From positions 1 to 45,946 of the IMG/VR virus record IMGVR_UViG_3300025921_000030: DNA of 45,946 nt; one strand, given 5' to 3'. The stretch comes from a virus. Shown one piece after another: positions 16,060 to 24,193 of the stretch. Position 1 is the first letter of the stretch, and each line of letters begins with the position of its first letter. The position numbers were made by a program, and so were the translations under genes. Below the pieces are notes generated by a model, which saw only the letters and a program-made list of their open reading frames with translations, searched no databases and was not told the origin of the DNA.

Positions 16060-16986
16060 TTAGTCTTGCTCTACGTCGTTGAAGAAATCTTCGTTGATTT
16101 CGTCGTCGGCGTCATCCCAGGCAGGTTTGGCTTCCTTGGCGCTTGGTGCTTCGACTTCATCATACTCGGATTCATCATCATGCGATGAACCTGTGTCCTC
16201 GCCCAGAACGTCCAGAAGCTTGGCTTCCAATTCTTCGTAGGATTTGAACTGATCGTCGGCAGTGAATTGCAGAAGCGAGTAGCACTGGCTATAGATTTGT
16301 TCCAGAGCTTGATCGTCATCTGACAGAGCCTTGCGGTCTGTGAAGTAGGATTTGTCATAGCTCGGGAATTTCTTAGCCGAACCCGCATTACCCTTCATAT
16401 AAACGCGGACCTTGAAATTCGCGCCGCCGCCGACACCATCGGCATCAGGTCCCCAAAGATCAAACGGGTTAATCCGTTCTTCACTTTCATACTTCGGGAA
16501 CATCTTTTCGTTGATGATGCCATGAATTTGCGGTCCATAGCGGAACAACATGACCTTACCGTTGTTGTCGGGGTTGATTTGGTCGTCAATGACCAGAATG
16601 TTGGAAATGTATTCAGTCTTGCGCTTACGGGCGCTGACCTTATCCTTGACGGGTTTGGGAACTTCTTCCCACTTCAAACCAGCGCAAGCGCGTCGGTTGA
16701 GTTCGTTCACAGGGTCTTTGCGATTGAGCGTCGAAAGGCAGTTCTCGATATACCACTTGCCAGTTGGTCCCTGGAAAGCGTGACGATAGACTCGAACGAT
16801 AGAAGGTTCCCCATCAGGGGCAGGAAGGAAGCGAATGGTGTTGAGGCTGTCGCCAACTGCATCGGTTTTAGGACGCCAGAAACGGTCGTCTTCGTAACCT
16901 TCGCCGCGTTGCATTTGCTTCTTAAAGTCGTCTTCGATTTTGGTGAGTGTTTGTTGTCTGTTTAGTTTTAGTTCGCGTAATGACAA
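16060..16986 (-). CDS. 32: Single-stranded DNA binding protein, gp32 family
   Basis: 308 residues (T4 gp32 is 301). It coats ssDNA at replication forks and organises replication and recombination enzymes. Visible: basic N-terminus (LKLNRQQTLTK, equivalent of the LAST motif), DSLNTIRFLPAP, TGKWYIENC, KRKTEYISNILVIDD, GKVMLFRYGPQIHG and an acidic C-terminal tail ending NEDFFNDVEQD that recruits partners. Of the T4 zinc ligands only the first His/Cys pair seems present; the SCPVC segment is replaced by DPVNEL, so zinc binding is doubtful. Start is TTG at 16986 after an AAGGAAC site; there is no in-frame ATG near. Confidence 0.93.
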   Translation of the reverse strand: MSLRELKLNRQQTLTKIEDDFKKQMQRGEGYEDDRFWRPKTDAVGDSLNTIRFLPAPDGEPSIVRVYRHAFQGPTGKWYIENCLSTLNRKDPVNELNRRACAGLKWEEVPKPVKDKVSARKRKTEYISNILVIDDQINPDNNGKVMLFRYGPQIHGIINEKMFPKYESEERINPFDLWGPDADGVGGGANFKVRVYMKGNAGSAKKFPSYDKSYFTDRKALSDDDQALEQIYSQCYSLLQFTADDQFKSYEELEAKLLDVLGEDTGSSHDDESEYDEVEAPSAKEAKPAWDDADDEINEDFFNDVEQD

Positions 16987-17001
16987 GTGTATTTGTTCCT
17001 T

Positions 17002-17640
17002 TTAGACGTTTTTGGTTGTTTTTGGGGGTTGATCGTGTTTGACCAAACCGTTGCTATTATAGCAAACTTCCCATCCTTTGTCAACTAAAATTGTTACAAA
17101 ATTTGATTTGACGGGTATAAATGGGAGATATTTCACAAGTTTATCCTTCCTATTATTCCAGTAAGGATTGTCTTTCATTTGCTCATTCCAATCTTCCATG
17201 CAATTGGTAAGGCGCATGATAATTGCCATGCTATCCTTGTCTATGTCGCCTTGGATGTAACGATGGTAGAGCTTAGGTAGTGTCGAGTTATCGCAAATGC
17301 ATTCGTCTTCTTGATCCCCAAGGTGCTTCATGACATTCTTGAGATGATAAGCGCGGGCATTGCGACGACTGGCCCATTGTCTATAACGACGGTCGCAACT
17401 TTCATCATTGACCAGAGCCGTGATATGAAGTTTGTCTTCGGATAGATTTGCGAGAAGAAAATTCGGCGTCTTGCTTTCCCATTTCTTGGTCAGACGCTCA
17501 GCCCAATATCTTTCAGGACTCGCTTCATAAGCCTTGGGAGACGCGTTCTTGATGCGCCCCTTCGCGGCAAAGTAATCATAATCAGAATAAAAATGAAATT
17601 TTAAGGCTCGGTATAACTTAAATGTCTCATAGGGAAGCAT
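17002..17640 (-). CDS. 59: Helicase loader, gp59 family
   Basis: 212 residues (T4 gp59 is 217). Starts with LPYETFKLYRALKFHFYSDYDY, paralleling T4 gp59 VYKLYLMIKQHMNGKYDV, then an all-helical body with FLLANLSEDK and a KLVKYLPFIPVKSNF end. gp59 binds gp32-coated forks and loads the gp41 helicase. Direct position downstream of the gp33-like gene and upstream of gp32 preserves the T4 order. Confidence 0.82.
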   Translation of the reverse strand: MLPYETFKLYRALKFHFYSDYDYFAAKGRIKNASPKAYEASPERYWAERLTKKWESKTPNFLLANLSEDKLHITALVNDESCDRRYRQWASRRNARAYHLKNVMKHLGDQEDECICDNSTLPKLYHRYIQGDIDKDSMAIIMRLTNCMEDWNEQMKDNPYWNNRKDKLVKYLPFIPVKSNFVTILVDKGWEVCYNSNGLVKHDQPPKTTKNV

Positions 17641-17649
17641 GAGACTCCT

Positions 17650-17868
17650 TTAGATAGGGAGTTGGTCCTGACGGGGAAGAAAGTGTAGTTCTTCGGCTTC
17701 TGTTTGAATCTTGGAAACCAAATTCAGGTCTTTGGCGATGATGGCCCCGACTGTTTCAATCTCAAGATCATTCATGGTGCAGAAGTGGAGAATGGCGTCG
17801 ATATAATCAGTGCCAGAGTCTTGAACGATTTCCTCAATCGAATCGTGAAGTGAAAGAAGGTCTAACAT
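17650..17868 (-). CDS. 33: Late-transcription coactivator, gp33 family
   Basis: 72 residues (T4 gp33 is 112). The segment DYIDAILHFCTMNDLEIE, followed by IAKDLNLVSKIQTEAEELHF, parallels T4 gp33 SYLEATTAFLEEN and FIPSGIIEKIQSEA. gp33 binds the RNA polymerase beta flap and couples the sliding clamp to late promoters. The gene order 33-59-32 supports the call. The N-terminal extension of T4 gp33 is absent. Confidence 0.8.
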   Translation of the reverse strand: MLDLLSLHDSIEEIVQDSGTDYIDAILHFCTMNDLEIETVGAIIAKDLNLVSKIQTEAEELHFLPRQDQLPI

Positions 17869-18032
17869 TATTTTACAGCAATCACCTTCAGTGTCTGCCC
17901 TACTTCAAATTCCAAATAATTGGTGATTGTATAGGAAGTAACGTATGTGCCGTCCTTATTATAGACTTCAACGACGAGGCTTTTCATCCCTTCGGGGATT
18001 TCGAATTTTTCCGATGTTATAATTTGAGTCAT
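17868..18032 (-). CDS. Small beta-rich hypothetical protein
   Basis: 54 residues flanked by TAATG overlaps at both ends (18032 and 17868). Alternating hydrophobic pattern (MKSLVVEVYNKDGTYVTSYT, FEVGQTLKVIAV) predicts a small beta-barrel-like fold. Reported here because it is short and fully overlapped. Unknown function. Confidence 0.7.
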   Translation of the reverse strand: MTQIITSEKFEIPEGMKSLVVEVYNKDGTYVTSYTITNYLEFEVGQTLKVIAVK

Positions 18033-18685
18033 TATAGTTTTTCTATGGTTCCTTGCTTAAAGCCTTCCATCTGTCTCATAGCCAGAATAACGGCGTCTTG
18101 TTGATCAGATGTCAGTTTGTAGAGGGGGGTGTCTTTATCAACCCCAGCCTTACGCGAAACGAAGTTGGCGTATTCCTTGGGGTTGTTGCCGTCGTCAGAA
18201 GGCGCATAACGGCGGACGGCATCCAATAGAGAAAGGTTATAATACACTGAATCGGGTGAAAATAGAAGCTCTTTTTGGGCATTATGTCCATCTTCGTAAG
18301 TCGGGAAGACTGCAAAGTGCTTATAGTCCTTGCCGACAGACTTGTTAGCCGCCGCGAAGGTGCCATAGACAATATTACCAGGATTATTGTTACGCCACGA
18401 GATTGTGCCGCCGTGGAGTTTGAAGGAGCCATGCTCACTTGAAACTTTGAGCCACCCAGGGCCAGAATCCAGTATTTTTGAAATGCGCACTGGATCGCCC
18501 TCTTTCCACATAGTCGGGATTGGAGCAATAGGCTTGGGTGGCTCTACGGGCTTAGCAACTGGTGCTGGCGTATCGATTGGAGATTTAGTAGTCGAAACCT
18601 CAATCTTTGTGTTGGCGACTTCGAGTTCGATATCGAGACCGCGTGTTGAGGGGATTATGTCTTTGTCGTCTTCGTTAGTAGGCAT
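18032..18685 (-). CDS. RNNNPG-type lysin-like domain protein, tandem copy 1
   Basis: 217 residues. A Thr/Pro-rich N-terminal half without membrane span is followed by a domain with GGTISWRNNNPGNIVYGTFA, FAVFPTYEDGHNAQKELL, LLDAVRRYAPSDDGNNPKEY and a C-terminal helix. The RNNNPGNI...FPSYEDG...YAP pattern belongs to a phage virion or secreted lysin-like family that I believe degrades peptidoglycan; the activity is inferred. Paralogous to the next gene and to residues about 548-680 of the hub protein at 4184. Confidence 0.65.
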   Translation of the reverse strand: MPTNEDDKDIIPSTRGLDIELEVANTKIEVSTTKSPIDTPAPVAKPVEPPKPIAPIPTMWKEGDPVRISKILDSGPGWLKVSSEHGSFKLHGGTISWRNNNPGNIVYGTFAAANKSVGKDYKHFAVFPTYEDGHNAQKELLFSPDSVYYNLSLLDAVRRYAPSDDGNNPKEYANFVSRKAGVDKDTPLYKLTSDQQDAVILAMRQMEGFKQGTIEKL

Positions 18686-19665
18686 TAATGTCCTTGTCTG
18701 GCTTTCAGTTCGGCTTCACTGGCGTAGGTAGTGTCATTACCGACTACCCAATGATCGTAGTCACGGAGCGCCGTCAGGAAGTCTGTGCGGTCGTCTGCAT
18801 TCATTGTAGAGAGTATCGTATTGGCCTTTACCTTGGTGTGCGCCAGGACGTATGCGAGGTAGCGTGTCGGGTTATAACCGTCCTTCGATGGTGCATATTT
18901 CTTGATCGCTTCCTCGACGGTCTTGTCCTTGTATCCGAAGTCAGATTGAAAAAGGTATGCTTCCAAAGCTGCCATTCCGTCATCATAGCTTGCGAATATG
19001 GCCAAGTTTCCGTCCTGACCAATCGCCTTGTGTGTCTTCGCAAAGTTGTCGTAGAGGAGTTTCCCTGGGTTATTGTAGCGCCAGCCAACGGAACCCCCTG
19101 TGCGAAGCTCATACGATCCATCGGGGTTTTTGAGAAGGAAATAAAATTTCTTAATTGACTCGATGGTAGGAAAGGTCGGGACCTGAGCTTCGAGCTTGTC
19201 AGCTTTTGCTTCGGCCACCTCCCTCGCTTGAGTCGCTTGTTTGACTTGCGTGGCGAGAACTTGTGTCTGGGAAATTTGGTTTTGTATCTGGGGGACTAAT
19301 TTTTTTGTGGTGCTCACTGTTGCCGCCTGATACGCCAGAAATGCTGCGAAAGCGGTTGCAGCGAAAGTATGCATGATACTGGTCATGCGAGACTGAACTT
19401 GGACAGTCTTTGTAGGAGTAGAAACCACTGCGGCTTCGATGGCGCGGGCTTCCTCTTTGGTCGGCACAGTTACAGTGATATTGTTGGGGATAGGGGGAGG
19501 CGTAGTGTTTGCAATCGCAGAGAGTTCGCCAGCCCCAGGGGGAGGAAGTACAACATCTTCGATAGGGGTGTGCGTGACAGTTGCATCCGTCACCTCGCGA
19601 TTGCCTGGAATGGCGACGACTTGGCCTTCTGGTTTGGTAGTATCAATTATTTTCTTTTCAGCCAT
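18685..19665 (-). CDS. Membrane-anchored RNNNPG-type lysin-like protein, tandem copy 2
   Basis: 326 residues from ATG 19665. Cytoplasmic Pro/Thr-rich N-terminus, one membrane span (IMHTFAATAFAAFLAYQAA), a coiled-coil linker (QIQNQISQTQVLATQVKQA), then the domain GGSVGWRYNNPGKLLYDNFA, IFASYDDGMAALEAYL and IKKYAPSKDGYNP. Type II topology would place the domain in the periplasm, as for anchored endolysins. Shares TAATG with copy 1. Could act in lysis or in local wall remodelling; enzymatic activity not proven. Confidence 0.65.
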   Translation of the reverse strand: MAEKKIIDTTKPEGQVVAIPGNREVTDATVTHTPIEDVVLPPPGAGELSAIANTTPPPIPNNITVTVPTKEEARAIEAAVVSTPTKTVQVQSRMTSIMHTFAATAFAAFLAYQAATVSTTKKLVPQIQNQISQTQVLATQVKQATQAREVAEAKADKLEAQVPTFPTIESIKKFYFLLKNPDGSYELRTGGSVGWRYNNPGKLLYDNFAKTHKAIGQDGNLAIFASYDDGMAALEAYLFQSDFGYKDKTVEEAIKKYAPSKDGYNPTRYLAYVLAHTKVKANTILSTMNADDRTDFLTALRDYDHWVVGNDTTYASEAELKARQGH

Positions 19666-19795
19666 GTTTAAGTTCCAGTTTGAAATTGAATATGAACGCA
19701 GCTTCTGTTTCGAGGTGGCGTTCCAACCCAGAGCATTAGGCAGCGAGTGCCATATCCTCAAGAGCAAAATTATCGTTTGCTTCTGTTTTTTGTCT

Positions 19796-20350
19796 TCGCG
19801 TTAAGCCAGCTTAGATCGGCTACTGTCTTCTTCTCTTTTAACGTCATTCGATCCTATTCTGGCCCATCAGAAACGCATGAATTGCTTATAGTGTTAATCC
19901 TGTCAGTTATAAGCTTACTTCGCGATTAACCGAAGTTCATGCGCTTTTGGTGGACCAGACGAGATTTGCACTCGTGTCATGTCCGTATTATTTCAAAAGC
20001 GTCATACAGTAATTTTGTTTGGGTATTCGCCGTAGCTGATCCTTACGCGTCGTGTGTAAAAGATACCCTCAGTCTCTGCGCTATCTACCCGAACAGTTCT
20101 TCGCCAAGAACGTCACGCAGAGTATTAGGTGGGGCACCAAGCAAGTTTAAGTAGTCTATCAAACCCTTACTTGGCCACGTACACTACACGGTGTTGCCCC
20201 CGTCCCTGATCTGCTGTAGTGTCTCAATCAGGGCGTTGATAAGAGGCATACAAGTGTATATATCCACTCTCACATACACGTAGCCTAGGACGCCATGGAT
20301 TTTGAGTGGCCCTTTATCTTGGTAATTCTACCTCGAAGACCTTGTATGCT
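19796..20350 (-). ncRNA. Large, highly structured RNA next to tRNA-Cys (GOLLD/ROOL-like candidate)
   Basis: About 555 bases without a coding frame, read with and directly after tRNA-Cys. Long-range stems on the minus strand: 20341-20349 with 20246-20254; 20304-20309 with 20264-20269; 20227-20233 with 20204-20210, whose loop 20216-20222 pairs with 20181-20187 (an H-type pseudoknot); 20166-20174 with 20137-20145; 20116-20122 with 20074-20080; 20063-20068 with 20021-20026; 19994-20001 with 19942-19949; 19936-19943 with 19874-19881; 19908-19914 with 19884-19890; 19838-19843 with 19799-19804. Such density is not expected by chance. Length, phage context and tRNA neighbour fit GOLLD and ROOL RNAs; class membership is inferred. 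Confidence 0.7.
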
Positions 20351-20358
20351 TTTATTGA

Positions 20359-20429
20359 GAGGTGAGTCGGAATCGAACCGACCTAAACAGGGTTGCAGCC
20401 TGTTGCGTAAACCAATCCGCCATCACCTC
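20359..20429 (-). tRNA. tRNA-Cys(GCA)
   Basis: Acceptor GAGGTGA/TCACCTC, anticodon loop CTGCAAC, T-arm GTCGG-TTCGATT-CCGAC. CCA is not encoded. First element before the large structured RNA. Confidence 0.92.
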
Positions 20430-20440
20430 AATTTCGTTGT

Positions 20441-20884
20441 TTAGCCGCCCAATTGCTTCTGAACAAGATCGCCAACCGTAGAAGCCCCAGTCGCAATTGC
20501 CGTGGCAGTCGTATTCGATACCAGATTTGCAGCGGCGGCATTCGCAGCCTGTGTCTGCACAATGGCGACAGCAGCCTTGATAGCGCCAGCTTCGGCATTA
20601 TGAATGGCCTTGATGCCTTCTGTTGCACCAACCGCCAGGAACGTCGTTTCGGCCACCTTGACGCGATCTGACTCGGGAGCCGCTGCCGCTGCGACAACAG
20701 ACTGTATGGCGGCAGTTTTGATAACTTCCAAACCCGCTTGCAAGTCTTCCTTACCAAGCTCTAAAGCGACTGCCTTGACTTGCGCCATCAGCGGGCCGAA
20801 AAATTCTATTAGCGCTTGATCTTCTGCTGTAAACAGAGCGATGACTTGGTTCTCGACATTCTGAACCCAAGTTCCAAATGACAT
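20441..20884 (-). CDS. Alanine-rich helical protein
   Basis: 147 residues, low complexity in Ala/Val/Ile (SVVAAAAAPESDRVKVAET, AGAIKAAVAIVQTQAANAAA). N-terminus TWVQNVENQVIALFTAEDQALIEFF is amphipathic. No signal peptide or clear transmembrane helix. Structural or scaffold-like role possible; family unknown. Confidence 0.65.
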   Translation of the reverse strand: MSFGTWVQNVENQVIALFTAEDQALIEFFGPLMAQVKAVALELGKEDLQAGLEVIKTAAIQSVVAAAAAPESDRVKVAETTFLAVGATEGIKAIHNAEAGAIKAAVAIVQTQAANAAAANLVSNTTATAIATGASTVGDLVQKQLGG

Positions 20885-20920
20885 GTATTATACTCCAAAA
20901 ATTTTTGTTTGTCCACCTAT

Positions 20921-21178
20921 TTAGTGTTTGGTGGTTGTTGCTTCGGAAAGGAAAACGCCGCGACGACTTAATTCGTCAATAGCTAACTCATGGATATATT
21001 GAGAGAAGGCCAAGAAGTATTCGAAGTCTTCCTCAGTGAAATCGTCCCATCGTTCCTGTCTCACATTTTCCAACAATTTAAGGAAATCTGGAGGCAATAG
21101 AACCATCAATTCAGGGAGTGCATCGAGACCATTGGTATAGGCGGTAAATGCAGCCTGTTCTTCTTCGGTGAAAATCAT
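20921..21178 (-). CDS. Acidic hypothetical protein
   Basis: 85 residues, acidic (IFTEEEQAAFTAYTNG, ERWDDFTEEDFEYFLAFSQY). Overlaps the stop of the exported protein upstream. Unrecognised. Confidence 0.6.
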   Translation of the reverse strand: MIFTEEEQAAFTAYTNGLDALPELMVLLPPDFLKLLENVRQERWDDFTEEDFEYFLAFSQYIHELAIDELSRRGVFLSEATTTKH

Positions 21179-21528
21179 TTAAGTCCCTCATCTTGAAAAG
21201 TCGTCTCTTTGGGTGTTCGGATGACAGTGATCGGACGCATTTCATGTTCTCGAAAAGAGAATTTTAGCGTGATCAAGTAGCCAGTCGGGTCTTCGAACAT
21301 GTCATCAAATGCATAGGTATAGTCTGGCCAGCGCTGGTGCATTTCAGCAGAGTCAAGAGCAGTATCAATCTTGATGCCAGCTTCTGCGAGATGCTTGGCG
21401 ACGCAACTATCTCGAATAATCTGAGAAACGTCTGATCGAAATTTGATGATGTCGGATGGCCGTTCAAAGGCCATCGCGTGTGTTGAAAATACGAAAGCGA
21501 ATATCAGAGATACCAACCGAAGTGCCAT
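21175..21528 (-). CDS. Exported hypothetical protein
   Basis: 117 residues from ATG 21528, which has an AGGAAGG site and a clear signal peptide (ALRLVSLIFAFVFSTHAMA, cleavage before FERPSD). The mature protein contains one Cys (IRDSCVAKHL) and a beta-rich C-terminus (YLITLKFSFREHE). Periplasmic; function unknown. Confidence 0.7.
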   Translation of the reverse strand: MALRLVSLIFAFVFSTHAMAFERPSDIIKFRSDVSQIIRDSCVAKHLAEAGIKIDTALDSAEMHQRWPDYTYAFDDMFEDPTGYLITLKFSFREHEMRPITVIRTPKETTFQDEGLK

Positions 21529-21701
21529 ACGAACCTTCCTGTTTCTTTGACTGAGATTTTGGAAAGTGAGAGTGGTCGTTTGCGTGTCGAGTTCATTGGA
21601 CAACGGCGATCATAGTAACTGAACAATAAGCCGAGCCAAACAAGCGACCAACCATCTTCATAGAAGAATAGTATCGGTATTAGATTTCGAAAGAACGACA
21701 T
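21504..21701 (-). CDS. Possible small membrane-associated protein
   Basis: 65 residues overlapping both the phosphoesterase end and the start of the exported protein. Hydrophobic N-terminus (FFRNLIPILFFYEDGWSLVW). Its existence is uncertain. Confidence 0.35.
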   Translation of the reverse strand: MSFFRNLIPILFFYEDGWSLVWLGLLFSYYDRRCPMNSTRKRPLSLSKISVKETGRFVWHFGWYL

Positions 21702-22516
21702 TTATAGCCTGTCCAGTTGTCATGACGACCGTCGTATCCCCCAGGCGGATAGCCCCGACAATTGCTTATCAGTCGGATGTTTTCTACCATGAAATCGACG
21801 TTGTAATGGGTATGCCCAAAGACCCAATGAGTGATATGTGGATGCATCATGATGAAATCATCAAGATTTGACGCATAACCAAAGTTCAGAGTATCACCCT
21901 TGAACCTTGGATCGATGCCCGCGAATGTCGGCAGATGGTGTGTCATTACTACATAATTCTTGGACGTGTCCAATAACTGTTCTTTCAACCACGCCAAACT
22001 TTCATCGAAAATATCGGCAGCATCCGTCGTCGTGAACGGCATCCCCTTGTAGTAGCAGACACGGAAATCATTCATACCGTTCTGCACATATTCGAGCACC
22101 AGAGGATTGCGATTGTCCATATTCGTCCACAAGGTCGTCGCCAGTAGATCAGTCTTCCCATCGAGGGGGAGACGGGCACGGTCCACCATTCGAACATTGG
22201 TGAAACCTTTGCGATCAATGAAGTCATTGACCCAGCCACAGTTACTGGCAACATCTCCCCCCATGTAAGCTTCGTGATTACCAGGGATCATGTAGACTTC
22301 TTTGAAGTCCTTGACGCCTTCAAGAAATTGTTCGAAGCGTCTCTGCATTTGTCGCCCGAGCCCATCCGTCCTTTTTTCCTGGAGAGTAACAGCAAGGGTC
22401 GTGTCTCCTGCTACCAGAAGGATTTCGTCAGGGTGTGGATCAAGTTCATCGGGTGCAGTAGGAAACGATGAAAACTCAAGGTGTAAATCGCTTATATACT
22501 TAATTTTGATATTCAA
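21680..22516 (-). CDS. Calcineurin-like metallophosphoesterase
   Basis: 278 residues with all five phosphoesterase blocks: SDLHLE (residues 9-14), VAGDT, PGNHE, VMTHH and FGHTHY. These ligate two metal ions for phosphoester hydrolysis. Substrate unknown; phage members may act on nucleotides, RNA ends or cyclic nucleotides. Distinct in sequence from the second phosphoesterase at 23358. Confidence 0.88.
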   Translation of the reverse strand: MNIKIKYISDLHLEFSSFPTAPDELDPHPDEILLVAGDTTLAVTLQEKRTDGLGRQMQRRFEQFLEGVKDFKEVYMIPGNHEAYMGGDVASNCGWVNDFIDRKGFTNVRMVDRARLPLDGKTDLLATTLWTNMDNRNPLVLEYVQNGMNDFRVCYYKGMPFTTTDAADIFDESLAWLKEQLLDTSKNYVVMTHHLPTFAGIDPRFKGDTLNFGYASNLDDFIMMHPHITHWVFGHTHYNVDFMVENIRLISNCRGYPPGGYDGRHDNWTGYKCRSFEI

Positions 22517-22947
22517 ATTTCACTCTTAGTAAATTTATTGGCTTCAATGATGTCGGCAAGTTCGTCGAATGATTTGCCATCGTCATTCATGCACCAGAGA
22601 TTGTATAGAATATCTTGTGTGTCCGACCACGGAGCGACGATATCTACTTCGTCATCCAAAAGACCAACGGCCTGCATCACGCGCAACGGCGGGACCTTTG
22701 TATCTTCCATATTGTCTTCATCAACAAGATCGCTGACTGGAATATCACATACTTCTTTGCGGAGATTGAATGTATCCCCGAACATTTTGCAAGCGGTCCC
22801 CCAGACACAGTAGCAGTCCTTTTCTCGATTATAGAGACGGCCTTTGCCCTGTTTGAGTTCACCCGAACGCAGGAGTTCAATCCAGGCGCGGCGATTATCG
22901 GCCATTTCTTCCTTGGTCCAGGTTTCTTTCAATTCACGAATTTCCAT
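22513..22947 (-). CDS. Conserved hypothetical protein, RRxWIELLRSGEYKQ-type
   Basis: 144 residues. The segment ADNRRAWIELLRSGELKQGK, followed by CYCVWGTACKMF and later helices, belongs to a small-protein family seen in phages and bacteria in which a CCxG(V/T)xC-type segment follows. Function unknown. Overlaps the phosphoesterase start by four bases. Confidence 0.65.
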   Translation of the reverse strand: MEIRELKETWTKEEMADNRRAWIELLRSGELKQGKGRLYNREKDCYCVWGTACKMFGDTFNLRKEVCDIPVSDLVDEDNMEDTKVPPLRVMQAVGLLDDEVDIVAPWSDTQDILYNLWCMNDDGKSFDELADIIEANKFTKSEI

Positions 22948-22949
22948 GA

Positions 22950-23153
22950 TTAATCCCTCACGTATTTGTAGACTGGGGTAAAAGTGTCCGCTTGTCGAAG
23001 GCGTTTGATTTGGGCAATGGCATCTTCTTCGGTGTCTAATTGAGTGGGAAGATCATACCAATACGTTGTTCCGCCGACGTATTTCTCTTGGCTTCTTAGT
23101 TGAACGGTCCACTTGCCGTTCGAGTCCTGGTAGTAGCGATAGTCGTCTGTCAT
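22950..23153 (-). CDS. Hypothetical protein
   Basis: 67 residues from ATG 23153, sharing ATGA with the upstream membrane protein. Compact and aromatic (TDDYRYYQDSNGKWTVQLRS, YVGGTTYWYDLP). Unknown. Confidence 0.6.
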   Translation of the reverse strand: MTDDYRYYQDSNGKWTVQLRSQEKYVGGTTYWYDLPTQLDTEEDAIAQIKRLRQADTFTPVYKYVRD

Positions 23154-23365
23154 TGCCAATGATATCCTGAATAAAGAAAAGCAGTCATAATGACCATGAT
23201 GAACCCCCACGGAATAATTGATAGAATACCAATCCCGAGAGCCACACCGATTGCGAAACTTCCTGTGCAAAGCAAGAAAGTTCCAAGTGCAAGAAGCAAA
23301 GTGACAAAGATCACTCCTATACCAATATTTTCTTGATCGTGTTTGGTGAGAATTGGTTTACCCAT
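23150..23365 (-). CDS. Two-span membrane protein
   Basis: 71 residues with two hydrophobic helices (GVIFVTLLLALGTFLLCTG and GVALGIGILSIIPWGFIMVI) and a short basic N-terminus. Holin-like size, but no lysis genes are adjacent, so the role is open. Confidence 0.65.
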   Translation of the reverse strand: MGKPILTKHDQENIGIGVIFVTLLLALGTFLLCTGSFAIGVALGIGILSIIPWGFIMVIMTAFLYSGYHWQ

Positions 23366-23915
23366 GGTTCTTCATCCTGGTTTGTAGTTCATCCATATGA
23401 ATTGGAGTGTAATTGATCTTCTCAACACAAACGTTGAAATATCTTACATCAGGTTGTTGAGAATTTGGACGCATAACTACGCGGTCGTGAATATGACCAT
23501 GCACATTGAATACTGTGTCGCGCCCAAACAAAGCGTCTTCGTGTAAAACGTAGTGACAGCAAATGAATGGAATTGGCATGTCCTTGAATTGCCGCCAACT
23601 CATGAACTTCTCGAAGTATGGTCTATAAAGATCGGGATTAGTATGATCATGATTGCCATAGATCAGGCGCAGGCGGCCCTGTAGTCTCGAAAAAAGTTTC
23701 GGCCAGTCTTGCTTTGGTCCGAAGGCTACATCTCCAAGATGATAAACTTTATCCCCAGGCTTGACTGTCTTGTTCCAGTTATCGATGATGATTTCATTCA
23801 TGTGCTCTACGGAGTCGAACCCTTGGCGGATTTTTTCACCGTAGGCGTCAGAGAAAGTCAGAATGTTTGCATGGTTCAGATGGGTGTCCGAAATAAACCA
23901 GATGTTTTTTGTCAT
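23358..23915 (-). CDS. Calcineurin-like phosphoesterase, YfcE/phage type
   Basis: 185 residues, the common short phage phosphoesterase: SDTHLNHANI, LGDVAFG, YGNHDH, CCHYVLH, VHGHIHD and a terminal FNVCVEKINYTPI. Complete metal site. Could act on nucleotides or RNA ends; substrate unknown. Confidence 0.88.
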   Translation of the reverse strand: MTKNIWFISDTHLNHANILTFSDAYGEKIRQGFDSVEHMNEIIIDNWNKTVKPGDKVYHLGDVAFGPKQDWPKLFSRLQGRLRLIYGNHDHTNPDLYRPYFEKFMSWRQFKDMPIPFICCHYVLHEDALFGRDTVFNVHGHIHDRVVMRPNSQQPDVRYFNVCVEKINYTPIHMDELQTRMKNHG

Positions 23916-23940
23916 TACTATTGGATGTGCTGAATGAATG

Positions 23941-24060
23941 TTAGGAGAGCGAAAAAAAAGCTGCCATCCAACCTAAAAGGGCGGGTGTGTTTTCTTCGAT
24001 AAAACTGAAAGCTATATTGATAGCTATAATGATCAAAGTAAAAGCTGCGATATAGTCCAT
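23941..24060 (-). CDS. Tiny membrane protein
   Basis: 39 residues: DYIAAFTLIIIAINIAFSFI, then EENTPALLGWMAAFF. One membrane span. No clear ribosome binding site, but coding character is convincing and it fills the gap before tRNA-Val. Confidence 0.5.
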   Translation of the reverse strand: MDYIAAFTLIIIAINIAFSFIEENTPALLGWMAAFFSLS

Positions 24061-24115
24061 TTGAAAAATCCCCCAATTTTCAAATTATAGTCTATTTTTT
24101 TGAAAATGTAAAGAG

Positions 24116-24189
24116 TGGTGCTCCCTGTAGGAATCAAACCTACCTTCTCGGTATGTAAAACCGATGCTTTCTCAGATAGCTAAGGGAGC
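24116..24189 (-). tRNA. tRNA-Val(TAC)
   Basis: Acceptor GCTCCCT/AGGGAGC, anticodon loop TTTACAT, discriminator A, CCA encoded. Preceded on the same strand by two compact structured RNAs. Confidence 0.9.
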
Positions 24190-24193
24190 TAAT

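Noticed and set aside
18032-19665. Classical holin/endolysin/spanin lysis cassette
   Set aside because: No holin or spanin pair is adjacent, and the genes are coupled to replication genes instead.
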